Positions 1 to 13,480 of a stretch of 64,000 nt of DNA are shown one piece after another (position 1 is the stretch's first letter; each line of letters opens with the position of its first letter). Position numbers and translations under genes: made by a program. The notes below the pieces were generated by a model. That model saw nothing but the letters and a program-made list of their open reading frames with translations. It was not told the origin of the DNA and did not search any database. The DNA comes from Acanthopagrus latus (lineage: Eukaryota > Chordata > Actinopteri > Spariformes > Sparidae). Where the stretch lies: positions 10,693,471-10,757,470 of the forward strand of contig NC_051052.1 in assembly GCF_904848185.1 (NCBI RefSeq), given 5' to 3'.

Positions 1-297
1 TCTCCCCGAAGCATTCGCAGACACCTCCATCCAAGGACAAATCAATTAGCAGTGAAAGACAGGCAGATGGTTTTGAAGGACGTCGGTGCTTGTGCCTCAG
101 GTGAGAGGCATCGGATGGTAGCAAGCAACTGTCAAGTAGGATACTCGTCTGAGTGATTCCCCCGATGTCATCCACACACACACACACACACACTTCTCCC
201 CGAGAGCCTCTGCCGATATCAGACACAGGCTGCCACAAAGAGGCAGCTTACTGTGGGATGCAAAAAATCAACGCTGAGAGAGTGAGAGAGATGGAAG

Positions 298-300
<3 letters not shown>

Positions 301-336
<36 letters not shown>
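301..336. repeat. (AT)18 microsatellite
   Basis: Uninterrupted AT dinucleotides. Confidence 0.95.
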
Positions 337-339
<3 letters not shown>

Positions 340-3300
340 CTGAATCAAACTGAATGCTAGATTAGCATTCATTCAAAATGACCCCAGGTGATGCTAAAGA
401 GGCTCTGTGGAACCCGGGCTCGGGAATTTCTGTGCACCTAGAGAGCAAAAAAATAGGAGATCAGAATGTGAATAATTAAAAAAAAATGTTTAAATATATA
501 TCACAAACTGCGGGAAAAGAAAATCAAAAGCATATTGTCGATGCCGGAGTGGCGGAGTAAGCAAGCTAATCTTTCTGCTGATCACTTCCTTACAAAGGAA
601 CAATGCATCAAAGTGGCTAATTAGGTGATTTCCCAGCGTCTTTCATTCTACCTCCCGACTGATGAGATAACAGGCTAACTGAATTAGCCTAGCTTGCTTA
701 TCAGCAGGTAACCAGGGCGACTGTTTTGGGTTTGTTAATAATGGAGGTATGGTGGGAGCAGGTACAAAGGCAGCCATTTTGAGGGACCTGTGGCGGGGAA
801 TGATAGAGAACCTGCGAGCCGAGAGAAAAGGCCTATCGGTTACGGGAGCCATTGTCTGCTGTTCAGCCGTAATTAAGGCGCACAAAGACAAGAGGACCCG
901 ACGCTCGGTGGCCGGCGTGGAGAAACAAAGCAGCCAAAGATAGGAAATCATTAATTATAAGACAAAACAGCAACAACAACAGCAGCAGCTGAGAGAAAAC
1001 GTGGGAATAAAGGCCGGATTTAATACAAATTCAGTCCATAGATTTTTATATGAGGCTTACATCTCATTCATACTGTGTTATCAATATGTTAGAAATCACT
1101 GACATGTAAAATAACTTACTTTTTTCACATTTTTCCATCTGTAGCATTTTCTCTGTTTTCCGTCATCCATTAGCAGCGTATTATCTCTGGCTGACAAGCA
1201 GGCTGGTTTGCAATCATGGAAATGGACTCCGCATAACTGCCAGAAAACATCCTAATGCTCGCTAATTGAGATTCATAGCTTCAAATACCAATCAGATAAA
1301 GTGATTAAGTCTCAGCTTGTCCAGATCTTTAAATCACAGCCTCCCCCCTCCCAGCAGATCGTCGGCGTCTCATCATTTCATTATTAATCTTTTTCTTTGT
1401 TTTTGGAGCGGCGCCGCTCCCCCGAGAGCGCAGACTCCGTTCAATCAGAAGACGTAATTATTCCTCTGCCGCGCTGTAAATCTAAACAATCCATATCTGT
1501 TCTGTGTTTTCAATAAGATCACTGTGCGCTGCACCGCGTAACACGTGTAAGATCACAATAAAAGACTTGTCATTGTGCATTAAACTTGAGTGTGGCTGGG
1601 CGACTGTTGTCACACCAGAGCGGTGAAAGACAAAGAAGAAGAAGAAACCGCAGCTGGTAAAAAGTGAATAAACACTTCAGAAAATGGAAAAACAAAGTAA
1701 GAAATCCTTGAAAAAAGGAAACGCTTTTGTAGATATCCATCACTGTAAGCCTTCTGTAAGTCCCGCTTAATCCAATCCATCCCAGTTCATTGTGTACCCT
1801 GCCAGTAGTCCTTTGTCAACATCTGCAGATGGTGTGCACGACGGTATGAGGCAAAGTGAGGTGTTGAATAGTACTTTTGTTTTTTTTGTTTTTGTGTTCT
1901 GTGGGACAAAGGCTCAGGCCGGACCAAACAAATTAGCCTACAATTACATTGACAACAAGCAGACACAATAAATATCTCAAGCTCGACTAAAGTGCTCGAA
2001 AATGGAAATTTAAACATCTGCAAATCTGCTGGTGTGACGTGGTGAAAGAAAAAAAAAAGCTCCAGAACAGCTACAGAACAGACCGTGTGGGTTTTTTCTT
2101 TCATTGTTATCGAGGTTAATAATGACTAAAGAGCACAAAAGAAGCCTAAAAGTCTTCTTACCAAAATGATACCCATGAAGCAATTAACTTCCAGGAGACA
2201 GGCGCACACACACGATGCCTTTAGGCACACTGTTTAGTGTAGTGCACTTGCTTTCCCAATCCGTCAAGAGTCTGGTCAGTGGCTGTACGTGTCTAAGCTG
2301 GACGTACCTCTAGAATCACTTCTTGAACCGTCCTGTTAGAAAAAAGTAAAAAGAAAACAAACAAAAAAAAAAGAGAGAAAAGTCCAGGACAGGCTGGAGT
2401 GGTTGGACAGGTGATACACTGGGCTTTTCCTCCAGAGACTGGTGTTTGTGTCCCTTTCGTGGCTTTGAGTCCAGAGTGATTTGTTTTTAAGTCATCACAG
2501 GTAGTTTTTGTGCCTATATAACAAACTGTTTGTGTAACTGTTTGGTAATGCAATGACAGTCCAAAAGTCGTAATGTGTCACATATGAGCTGTTAGAGAGA
2601 AGGTCCAGCCAGATGTTGAATATGAGTATTACTGCTAACTTCAGCAGTCTTTCATGTGCGTAGTGACGCTAGAGGAGGAGAGCATCATAGTCTAAAGCTC
2701 GAGGTCACTTAGTACTTAAAGAGACCTAGACAGCTCCGATTGAAAAGTGTCATGAGATAACTTGTAATAAATTGACGATACATCAATAAAATTAGCTTGA
2801 CCTGACCTACACTGATGTATTTGAGGAGTTGGGAGTGAGAGTATGCTGTTTAAGCAGCACTCAGGGCCAATCACACAATAGCTGTGGTTAAAAAAGGAAT
2901 AAACGAGACTTGATGTGTAGAAATGTGCTTCAGATCACCTCAAAGTTTAAAGCCCAAGTGAAATATGCGCTGCGATGTGTGTAACATGGTAAGACACATT
3001 TAAATCTCGTGGCTGGAATCATTTCGCGGCGATGCGACTGACCCGAAAGACCGACCAACGGATCAACGCCGCCGCCGTTAGAGCCTCGCCCAATCCAGCT
3101 CGAACACTCCTCATGATGTGAAATAATGAGGCGAATCCAGATAAAAGCCTGGGTTTCTTATTGATTACCCTCATATTGATATTACATTCTCAGCGTTTCA
3201 TCTCTCCTGGATCGTAAAGGGGAAACCAGTGTAGAGCAGACTGCACAGAGGTGGCATCCAGGTCCTGCTGCACATTCGCACTCAGCGTCTCAAGTGGCAC

Positions 3301-4854
3301 ACACTCCAAAATGCAGATATAGAATGCGGCTCAAAGACGCTCCTCATATTTAGTACAATCGGCGTATCTTATAGATAATAACTAATAAATTAGCTTGTGT
3401 TAGTTTCTTTTCTCTGCCAGCGTAATTGCCGTTCGATATTGAAAAGCAGCGTGTGTCATTACCAGGAAGTGGAAATGACCTTCCCCTCCAGTGACAGCTT
3501 AATCGCTGTTGACCATTATTAAGAGCCTGAATCACCACTGATCAAAATTTAAAGCTTTAATCAGCGTCCGCCGGTGTAACGCTGACAGTAAGCCGTAGCG
3601 GGTGTGACAACTGAAATAGTGTTCACTTCGGCGAGGAGAGTGTCTTTTTACGACGGCACTGAATCAAAAAGGAATTAACCACTTTGCAAACACAACATTA
3701 CTGTGATGAGCTCGGGATAAATTATGATTAGGAATTGTCGTCGCACCGGATACATGGATCATTTTAGTTGCCATCTGTTTTTATTGCTCCCCGGTGAACA
3801 AAGAGACGGAGGGACTTTTTTTTCCCCTTTTTTCAGAGAACGGTACACTGACAGTACGTCTTCCACCAGCTGTCGAGCTTGAGTCCATATATGTGGCTCC
3901 ATCAAACAATGTAACAATCTCCGAATCGAAAATCTCTTTTTTTCATTTTCGATTCACTATATCCATAAATACATCTCCGGCCAGCTGCGCTATTGAAGAC
4001 ATGAGAGAGAGTGTCTTTTTTGGCTGTGAAATGTTAATTAAACCATAAATTGAATCCGGGGCTGTGAAAAAAAAAAAAAAAGAAGCAAAAGCGCATATCT
4101 CTGATCGGTATAGGAGAGACTGGGTTCACCAAAGACGGGAGGGGTCCATTCATCTTGACTTTGAAGAACATTAGGCCGATGGCGGTCCACCCCTCTCACA
4201 CACACACACACACACTGACAGGGAATGTTCCACTGGATGTAAAATTAATTTCACATCGTGAGTCATTAACTTCTCAATGAATGAGTCCTTAGAAAAAGTG
4301 GTATCTAATCGGAGTATTCAGGACACCCGTTTCACATCTGTTTCACCACCAGAGCAGCAGGAAAGATCCGGAAGCCATCACGCTGTGCTCGACTGTGTTT
4401 GAGATGCCTGAGACCTCTCAGCTGTTCCTCTTCGATTGAGACGTTTCTGTGTTCAGTGTCTTTTTTACTTTGCTTTTTTTACCCGTCTTCCTCCCAGTGC
4501 ATCTCAACGTCTGAGCTCTGTAAAAGCGCGAGACGGTTCTTGCCCCAAAGTGGCCGTGATCAACGCAACGGACTGCTTGCATAAACTGTCAGCACTGAGG
4601 ACGCCGCGTGTTCTCAGATCAAGGCGAGGCCTGTCTGAGCCGCTGAGGCGAACGCATCGAGAACACAGGCGGATCCGCAGGACGGTTCGCTGCTGGTTCG
4701 TGACTCGCTAAAAGAGACCACGACCGCTTGGGTTATCAAATAACTGAAAAATGGTCTTACGAGCATTTAAAAATAGGAATCAAGGGTTTAGCCTTCATAT
4801 CAGCGTGGTCTCACTCAAAACACAAAATGTCAACCCCATGGTTGTTGCAGGTTA

Positions 4855-5290
4855 CAGTTATACAAGGTGAGGACCCAAAATGCAGACAGCACATGGGAGG
4901 CAGGTAGGGGAAACAAAAGACGAACTTTAATAAAACAAAGCTGAATATGCAAAAACCAAGGAATCCAATAAAGCAAATACGAGTCACAGGGACAAAAGAC
5001 GAAGTAAGAAGCCAAAAGGGCAGAAGGAAAGTGCAGATCGATGAAAACAACAAGGAACAAAAAACAGAAACATACCGCGGGGGGTCACGAGGAGACACTG
5101 TTGGGAGGAAGATGGAGCAAACTGACAAGAACGTGAGGGAGAACAAAGACTATATATACAGACACACTAACGAGGGGATCCGGAACAGGTGGAGGGAGGC
5201 GGGAAGAAGGACAGGTGAGGGAATGGAACATTCTCAAAATAAAACAGGAAGTAATACAACATAAACAACAAAACTGGGATCATAACAATG
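4855..5290. mobile_element. degenerate dispersed repeat, probably a non-autonomous DNA transposon
   Basis: A purine-rich block running from aggtgaggacccaaaatgca to about aaactgggatcataacaatg. It resembles a family I know from many teleost genomes (ggacccaaatgcag ... aaaacaggaagt ... tgacaatgg). No coding capacity. Family name and exact ends are not determined. Confidence 0.5.
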
Positions 5291-8200
5291 GCGTCGCCTT
5301 GGCAGTCTGGAAAATACATGGTGCTAATGCTAACCCACCATAATGTGTTGTTATCAAGTGGAATTGCTAACAATGACCAACAACAGCTAACCGAGGTACA
5401 ACTGGTATCCTGACTTGTACCGGAAAGCGGTATTAAATTTGAAATACACATCAAGAATAAAAACATAGTTGACAGAGAGCAGCAGTCTCTAAAGTATTAA
5501 TTGACGGGAGATGTGACCGTTGATTGACAAACTGTTAGCTGTAGTCTTTGTCTCTCACTGCCTTGTACGGCGTTTTACGTATTGGCCTTTTTACTTCACA
5601 GCATCTCCTTCTCCCGCCCACCCTCCCTCCTCTCCCAAGTCTCCCCAGACGGTATGAATCCATCTCTGAGCGAGATGAGTTTTCCCAATTACATCCTTTT
5701 TTTCCCCCTTGTTCCTTCGTTAGGAGGCCTCGTTAGTCCCGTGTGATGCTTATCAGTGATTGATCACAACCATCAGCCTCGTGTCCTGTCTCACATCCTC
5801 CCGCCCGGAACATCAAGAGCGCAGGGCCTGATAAACGTCGCTGATAAACTTTGAATGCGGTGTGATTACTGGGTGGTTGGGGGGGGGGTGTTGTCTTGGA
5901 GCCGTGCCAGGATGCCTTATCATTAGTCACTATGCATTTTGCCCACTGAAATCATTTAGGAAGCCGCAGAGCAGCCGGTGACGGAGCTCGCGTAACGGCG
6001 TCGCCGCTTTTTACCTGGGGGAAATAATACAGCCGTGAACAGACATTAAGCCACATCACTAAATTGAGGTATTTGTTTGTCATGCGTGTGTGTGAATACC
6101 GGCCCTAATGGGACACTTTAACCTGTCCATCACGCAACATAACGGGGAAAGCAAAGGGCTTTAATTAACGGAGCGGATCCTTATCGTCATGGGAACAGAT
6201 GTGATAGGTTGCTCGTGACGCGTTTTGCCACCTTGACAGGTTTTAGAATTACATGGTGCGAAACAGCACGCACACACACACGTGCACACACACTTGCCGA
6301 CACGCTGTGCTCCCATCAATTCGGAGCAGACATTTTGCCTTGTCTTGACAGAGCTTGAGAGCCTTACATGTGTGTCCAAGCAGATCAATAGGTGCTCACT
6401 ATAAAAGAAGGACCCGGGCGTAAATTAACACACCGGGGAGTTGCCAGAACAAGACACAGGCACAAGAATCATCAGGGGTGTTATTTCGACAAACACACCT
6501 CAGCTGCCTGAGTAGACAACAAGTGGTCGGGGGTGCAATTTGCTGCACTACCTTCCTGTTTAAGAGAGTAGCTTTCTTTAATGTGATAAGCAAAACGCTG
6601 CGTTCTCTTTTTTTAACACTGGGTCCACTATCACAAGTCAGTAAAGTCGCCGTAGGCTGTAAAAGAGCAAATAAAAGCCTTCAAAAAAAACATGTCACCA
6701 TGCCTGGCAGGTTTACTTCACGTGCATCTATTATACATGAAAACATTGTTAATATAGGTTGTAAAAACACTTTACACGTGCTATATTTTCAAGAGCGCCG
6801 TGCCGCCGATCCTCGCCGCCGGCTAAATGTGATTACGGTGATCTAACGTGTCATCATCCCTGTTTTACTTCCACTTGTTACAAACTGCTTTAGATAAAAT
6901 GTTTTAAATATATTCTTTGCCTGCTCACGAAAAAGGCTCCGACTGCACGGCTCTGATGGGAGCACGAGGGGAAGTCAATGCGGTGATGGAGACGCATCAC
7001 AACAGCTTACGTATTTCAATGCACCGACGTCACCAATATACAGTATACTGTAGAACCAGTGGGACCGCGTGCAACAAGCTCTCACCTCTTTGCAATTAAT
7101 GCAAATGAAAACAGTCTCAAGCAGCACAGATTTCGCAGAGAATGCAACAGCCTGACATCTTTGTTGACGTTCAAAAAACGCTTCACATTACAAGGCCAGG
7201 TTTCCATCCAAGTGTGCTGTAGCAAAACTGCTGATGAAACTTTGGGAAAAAAAAAGTGCCGCCGTTTCCACTGTCCACTTTGGTTTTTACAATTACTTAT
7301 ACGCTTTTCCAGTCAGGTGCTATAGAAAAACCGTAAGAATGAACACAGGGCTTGGCCTCCATGGCTGTGTCCAGATTTAATATGTAACGTCCTCTGGGTC
7401 GAATTTAATAACAAAGAAAACAGAGTTTGTCTTTTTCGTATGCTAATGCCTACAGTGGCTTTTGTACTGTTAATAACACTGACGATGGTTAACATCTCAT
7501 TGCCTTCTTCCGTAAGAATAATCATTCAAGTAGCACTTTGAAGCAATGTTTTCTATGAATGGGCCGCCATTACATCTCATGTACATATCAATATATCCGC
7601 CATTGTGGTGAAGTGCATAATGTCAGCTATTATTGCTAACCCACAACCACTGTTTATCTTAAATGATATGCAGCTTCTTTTTCTTCTTCCTCTTCAGGCG
7701 TATTAGTGAATTGTATTAGTGGCAGCCGTTTACTCAAAGCATTCAGACATTGCTGCATTTTTTTCTCTTTTCGCCGCCCTCCACTTACTTTCTGCTCACG
7801 GTGTGCTCCGTAGCAGGGATTAAAATGTTAACGAAGTAATGAACACGACGCGGTAAACGCACTGTTCGCTGAATCTAAACCCCTCCAGCCTCCAGGCAAA
7901 ATCACGACGCTCCACTCCCGCTGCACGCCGTTTACATACCATGAACGCAGCATGGGTGTTCACCACGTACAGTCCACATGTTCACAAAGACAATTAGGTT
8001 GATTTTTATTTTAAAAAAAAACCCAACAAAACATGAACTTTCTAAATCTTCCACCATCACTCCCAGGGTAAATGATTAATTAAGTGCAGCCTTCTCTTGC
8101 AGGGCGTCGGCTCTGACACACACAGATACACACACGCAACCAATAGACCCTTTAGCAAACACGACTGCTTAGATGCGTTTACAGTACAGACAGTCCCTGT

Positions 8201-8374
8201 TAGACTCACACACACAGGCAAATATATGCACACAGACAATAGCCTGCAACTCCCCTCCAGCCTAGCAGGTAATTGCTGTCTATGGGGGGACAGGTGCTTC
8301 TACAATAGAGCGCCAGTGTCCAGGCAGGCTCTATTCAGCCCCACTGTAATTACCTAATTGAAAAGCTCGCAGGG

Positions 8375-8418
8375 GAGAGAGAGAGAGAGAGAGAGTGTGT
8401 GTGTGTGTGTGTGTGTGT
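8375..8418. repeat. compound (GA)n(GT)n microsatellite
   Basis: About 10 GA units passing directly into about 12 GT units. Confidence 0.9.
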
Positions 8419-9309
8419 TCTGAGTGACAGAGAATGTGGAGAGCGGGGAAAAAATGAGAGGAGAAAGGAAAAGATAAGCTCTGGGGTTTTTGGAATACAA
8501 AAAAGCTATATACTTCACACCACACACAACTATACGCATACTCACATATTCATACACGCACACATATATGGGTCCATGGTGCCATTTTTGCACCCATGAG
8601 CAAATATTCGCGTGTATAAGACCACACGCGAGCACTCACTGAGGTATTTTGCGAATCAGATCGCTCCCGGGGGTAAACATTGTCGAGCCGTGATTGAGGC
8701 ATGGAGTGAAGAGGAGAGCGGTAATGGGAAATCTATTGTTGCACGATGAGGATGCGGGGAGGGAAGAGAGGAGGAGGGTCAGGGTACGCTGGGATATGAA
8801 AGCGCCATGGTCACTCTCATTTCTGCTGTCAGCCCCTCTACCTCCGCCTCGGCTTTAAGTTTCATACGGGATTCATTGGCAGAGTGAGAGCAGGAGGGGT
8901 CTGTGTGTGCATGCAGTGCCTGTGTTCCTATGTATTGTGTAATGTTTAAAATGTATTAGGAATATTATTTATTTAAAAAGTTGCTGCAGCGTGTAGTCTT
9001 CGAAACTTTTTACACCATGTACATCCTCTGAAAAAAATAGCATCAAGTAGCATAGACCTACATGTGCTGATGTGTCGCAGGTGCTAACTGTTTGGACTGT
9101 TTTTGAGCCTTTCATATGCTTCCACTTACTATCCTACGTTGATGTATGTGCTCTCAATGTGCAACAACGTGACTACGTAGCAGAACTTACAACTAAGGAT
9201 TCTAATGAAAATTCTGTAGTATTTTGATATTAACTGGATGTTTTTAAATTAGCTTATTTAATTAAAAAATGTAATTTGTGACCTGTAACTTTAAAGAAAC
9301 ACACTTAAG

Positions 9310-9505
9310 GCAATAGTTGGTAAGTTTGCCTTTTTGCTTTGTTGAGGAGAGTAAGACAATTAGATTGACACCATACTCATGTGTGCACAGTTAATATGTA
9401 GCTTTAGCCAGCAGCTAGTTAGCTTAGCTGGCACAACATCTGAAAACAGGAGGAAGCTGGCTCTGTCCAAAAGTAACAATATGCTCCTAACAGCATCTCT
9501 AAAGC
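9310..9505. mobile_element. dispersed teleost repeat fragment
   Basis: Contains tagctttagccagcagctag and aggaagctggctctgtccaa, hallmarks of a repeat family that I recognise from percomorph intergenic and UTR sequence. Diverged; ends unclear. Confidence 0.5.
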
Positions 9506-9589
9506 TGAAGTGTAAAAGATGTGTTCTGTTGTTATGCTGAGTGGCATTGTAGCCTTTTTTATAACAAAAAGATATCAGAGAGGTATCAA

Positions 9590-9706
9590 ACTATTTACAT
9601 AAGAGCAAAGAAAGCTGCAGTTAGCTACTATGGTGAAATGCTGCCCCTGTTTATAAGAGGTATGAGTTCAACAGGTGGCACATTTTTACATATGGCACCT
9701 TTAATA
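9590..9706 (-). mobile_element. TTAA-ended element, family D fragment
   Basis: Read on the minus strand it begins TTAAAGGTGCCATATGTAA and continues with a GTGCCACCTGTT block and GCTAACTGCAGC. This is the same order of blocks as the element at 11412 on the plus strand. Confidence 0.5.
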
Positions 9707-11411
9707 GTAAGTAAAAGTAAAAATTACAAAAAGCTACAAAAAGTTAGCCAGCTGCTGGTGGTAGCTTCATATTAACTATTGAGAAAAGAGTATCAGTCTT
9801 TCCATCATCAGTCAATCATGTAGCTCTTATAATTAGCAGATCTAGGTGCTCAAACCAGTTGAAAACGTCCCTATTTTGTTGCAAGCAATAACTCGACAAC
9901 GCCACACGCTTGACAAGACAATCCCGTCTTGTTATTGTCCTTGGATGCATCTGTTTTTACTGTAGCAGCCCTGTTTTGGCTCTTATGTGTGCCTGCGGTC
10001 TAGTACAAAGCGAAGAAGCTCATATCCCCAAGGCTAGCATTTGTTTGCACAGACTCACACTTGAAATGTTCGGAGGTGAGAACTCCTGCAACACAATCCA
10101 TCTTTGAAACCTTTCTGTTGCCATTTCTTGAGCAGTGCAAAAAAAAAATATGAGCGCGTTTGATGAGCGTATTGGGTATTTTTGTATTCGCAGTGTGGTT
10201 TTGAGTGCCCTTAGATGGGTGCAGGAAAGAAGAAATCGGGCATGAGAAACTGGGTCAGACACTGCAAGTGGATTTCAAAGGCAGATTTCTTGGAGAAATC
10301 ATGTGAAAAGGTAAGAATTTTGGGGAGTGCAAAAAGTGGGGAAGGACGGAGGATGGCACGGCAAAATGAAATTACTAAAGGGAGGTACGAAAGAAAAGGA
10401 AGGAATGTGCAGACAAAGCAATTATGGACACAAACAAGGACGAGGTCTACATTTGGCCGGAAGCCTGATAAAACGGTGGGAGATTCCAGAGAACCGGCTC
10501 CTCCGTGCGAGCGGCGAGATTTCGCGGTGAGCTGGACAGACATCCTTTGGCTTGGCTCCGTGGCATTTGGCGCGTCAAGCCCGGCAAACACAGAGAGAGA
10601 GAAAGAGAGTGAGAGAGAGAAAAATAAGCTGTTAAGTAAATAAACCAATCTGCTGAAATACCCGTCACTCCCCCTCTCTTTCTCTTCCTGTGACGTGCCC
10701 AGTGAATCGCTGAAGCACATTTCGGTGTCAGCATGAGCAAAGATGTCATATTCCATCTCGCCGGGCATCAAACGTACCCCGGAGTCGCAGACATGTAAAT
10801 AAGACGTGCGGTTACATGACGTTTGGTTTTGTGGGGAACGTTCGGGCCTGTGTGCCTCCCTTTCGTTCTCTCATCTCCTACAGCTGTGATGTGTAGACCC
10901 TATTACAACATGTAAATGACCCCCTGCTGTGCAATCTAGGAGTGAGGTATGACATCCATGCTCAAATGCGCGAAGCAGAAGTCGTATAGTCTATGAGTGA
11001 CTGTGTGCGCGCCCTAGTCTGTGCGTGTGATGCGTCTCAGCCTAATGCCTCCTGCTCAAACATGTGTGCATTATGCATCCATATTCTGTATGTGTGTTAG
11101 ATTCAAGCTGTCAGAATCGGACAGATGCTGTCTTGTCTCGTTGGCAAGTCACATGAATAAGAGAGAATTCTGCTTTAGATCAAAGCGGAGATTCACTATA
11201 AATGGCACGTATCTACCAGCAAGGCTGACACTCTCACAGCCCGTATTGAAATAGGTTACACTTTAGAACGGGGCACGCTCACAAAAGGACTTCTGATGGA
11301 TAATATGCCTTCATCGACCAGCAATAAGCCACTAATAAGAACCACTGTGGGTTTTGAGCTCCGGTGGACACTTTGCTCCGGATGGTCTCCAGTTGTCAAA
11401 GTCCCCTCCTT

Positions 11412-11970
11412 AGAGGTGCAATATGTAGGAATTTGCCACCTGTCAAGTCCATATCCCAACAGAGGGCAGCATAGCACCAGGGTAACCGCTAACTGCAGCA
11501 AACTTTAGCTGCTGTTAGCTAGTGAGCTCTGATAACCATGTAGCTAGCTGTCGTATTCGCTGACTCAGGCCCCACCAGGAGCTTTGAGTAATGGAGGAGT
11601 GTTGGTGCTGTTTACTATCGGACAAGTTGGGTAGGCACTAGCTGACTAGCATGCTAACTTAAATGGATACAAATTCCTAACTAAAAGATATTTTTATTTG
11701 GTGGCTAAAACGTGTAGCTCAGGGCTACGTTAGCCACTGCTAGCATAACACAACCAAATCCCTGACAGAATTTTGAAGGTTGAGTTGCATAGTGGGTGCA
11801 TTCAATGTTTTGGTGTCAAAAGTTGTGTATTGTGTTGCAGAGATATTTATTTGAGTTGGCATGCTAACCAGCTAGCCTCAAACCATCTTGTACCTCAGGA
11901 GCCGACAGTCTGATTTTTAGCACAACACCAACACTCCCCTGATGCTCCAAGCTCCCAGTCCAGGCAGAGT
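11412..11970 (+). mobile_element. family D element with an internal foldback
   Basis: Begins ttagaggtgcaatatgtagg, then the gccacctgtc and gctaactgcagc blocks shared with 9590-9706. Further in, 11568-11606 (ccaggagctttgagtaatgg and on) is the inverted complement of 11920-11960, and the arms extend imperfectly through the catgctaac words at about 11650 and 11860. No coding capacity. Confidence 0.5.
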
Positions 11971-13480
11971 CTGCTAATATAATACAAGTAAAACCATTAG
12001 TCACAAATTATATTTTAAAATAATATTTGTAACAGTATTATTGGCTAATTGTTTAAAAATAACAAGGCAGATTGCTCGTTCCACACTCATCAGGCGTCTG
12101 TTTATCTTCGAGTCGCAGATTTGTTTTAGTTCAATTAGTTTCTCCACTTTACATGTCGGGTCTCTCTCTGCAGCTCAGTCTGTGCTTTCATTCAACCATT
12201 TCAGATTTCTCCTCTAGACTTTTTTATTAGAGGTAATTTGGTTTGATCAGTGAATACAGTTAATAATTAGCCTCATATTTTATTCACGGTGACACTGTAG
12301 TCCCATTACACGGTGCTGGTATGTGTGTGTCTGATCTTTCTTTTGATGACACCGTTTTCAGGTCCGACCGCGTTTTTCAGGGAAGCTGTATCCAAAAGAC
12401 AGAGCTCCGGAGCAACCGAGTGCCCTAATTGCTTTATTGGCTACGACAGCCTTGTTCTTGTTCTTTTATCACCAACACACTCCATCAGTCCTTTTCTCTG
12501 TCCTCCCACTAAACACTCGTCTCTCCTCTTCAACGTTTTGTCCCACGACAATGGAGAAAAAGGGTCGACCTTACCTAGAATCCATTTATCTTTTTCTCCA
12601 TCACGCATACATACGCATGCCTAATTTATTCCGTCTTGTGCCCGGTTCTCCCTCATCTTCCACTGTCTGACCCCGCACTAAATGCCGGAGGTCACATATT
12701 TATTTTGAATAGTTTCTCTTCCAGCCTTGATGGCACAAAAGAAATAAAATCGGACTTATTTATTGCCGTATAAAACATGGGAGTTTCTGGAAAATGAAAC
12801 CTTGGAGGATGGATGATATTGAATTTTTCAACATAGTGCTCATTTCAAGCCCATTGTCTCCCTCTCCCTTGGGACCTGGCCTGTTACATGTTGCATTTAA
12901 GCACACAGGTCAATAAAGGTAATTGATAAGCTCTCATATGGATATATAGTGATGAATGAAGGATATTTCTGTGGCAATGAATCAAACTTCCTCAGGAGCC
13001 ATAAATGGATGGTTGTATCCTCCGCCTAATGGGAATAAGCATAAACTCATTCCCCATAGTCAATGCCATACAGTGTCACAGACAGGCACCTATAGGGCCG
13101 CGTTATTGGTCCATCACTTACACTTTATGAGCACCTCAGAGCTGAGGCGGAGATGGTGTAGCATTGCTGGTGGCTTAGTGATAGATTATTGGCAAGCCCA
13201 TCGATCTGCCCGAGAAGGCGATAGAAACAAAGCATCCATCTTCTTCAGCTTAAATCTTTATAGAGGAAAAGATGCTTTAAATTGGCTTAAGAGAGAAAGA
13301 ATTCATAATGGTCAATTTTCAGTTTGTTTAAGTTGTTTTGTTCACATTACAATTATTTCTTTATTATTATTCATGTATTTCTCCCTCAGGATATGTACTG
13401 TTTTTTCACATCCCCTTCACAATACATCATCTGTAATCAAAAAATGTTGCCCTCTGGTGGTTAATGTAAAAAAAGTTCAA

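Larger units (their letters stand above)
1..13480. other. intergenic region without recognisable genes
   Basis: No frame here has a recognisable protein or a chain of phase-compatible exons. Contents: (CA)n at 173-193, (AT)18 at 301-336, (GA)n(GT)n at 8375-8418, dispersed elements listed separately, and mixed unique sequence. It lies beyond the 3' end of gxylt1; in human the next genes on that side are PDZRN4 and CNTN1, neither of which is seen. Confidence 0.7.

Noticed and set aside
10211..10771. 186- and 142-codon overlapping open frames on opposite strands
   Set aside because: They overlap a (GA)n-rich low-complexity stretch, encode Ser/Leu runs, and neither resembles a protein family.
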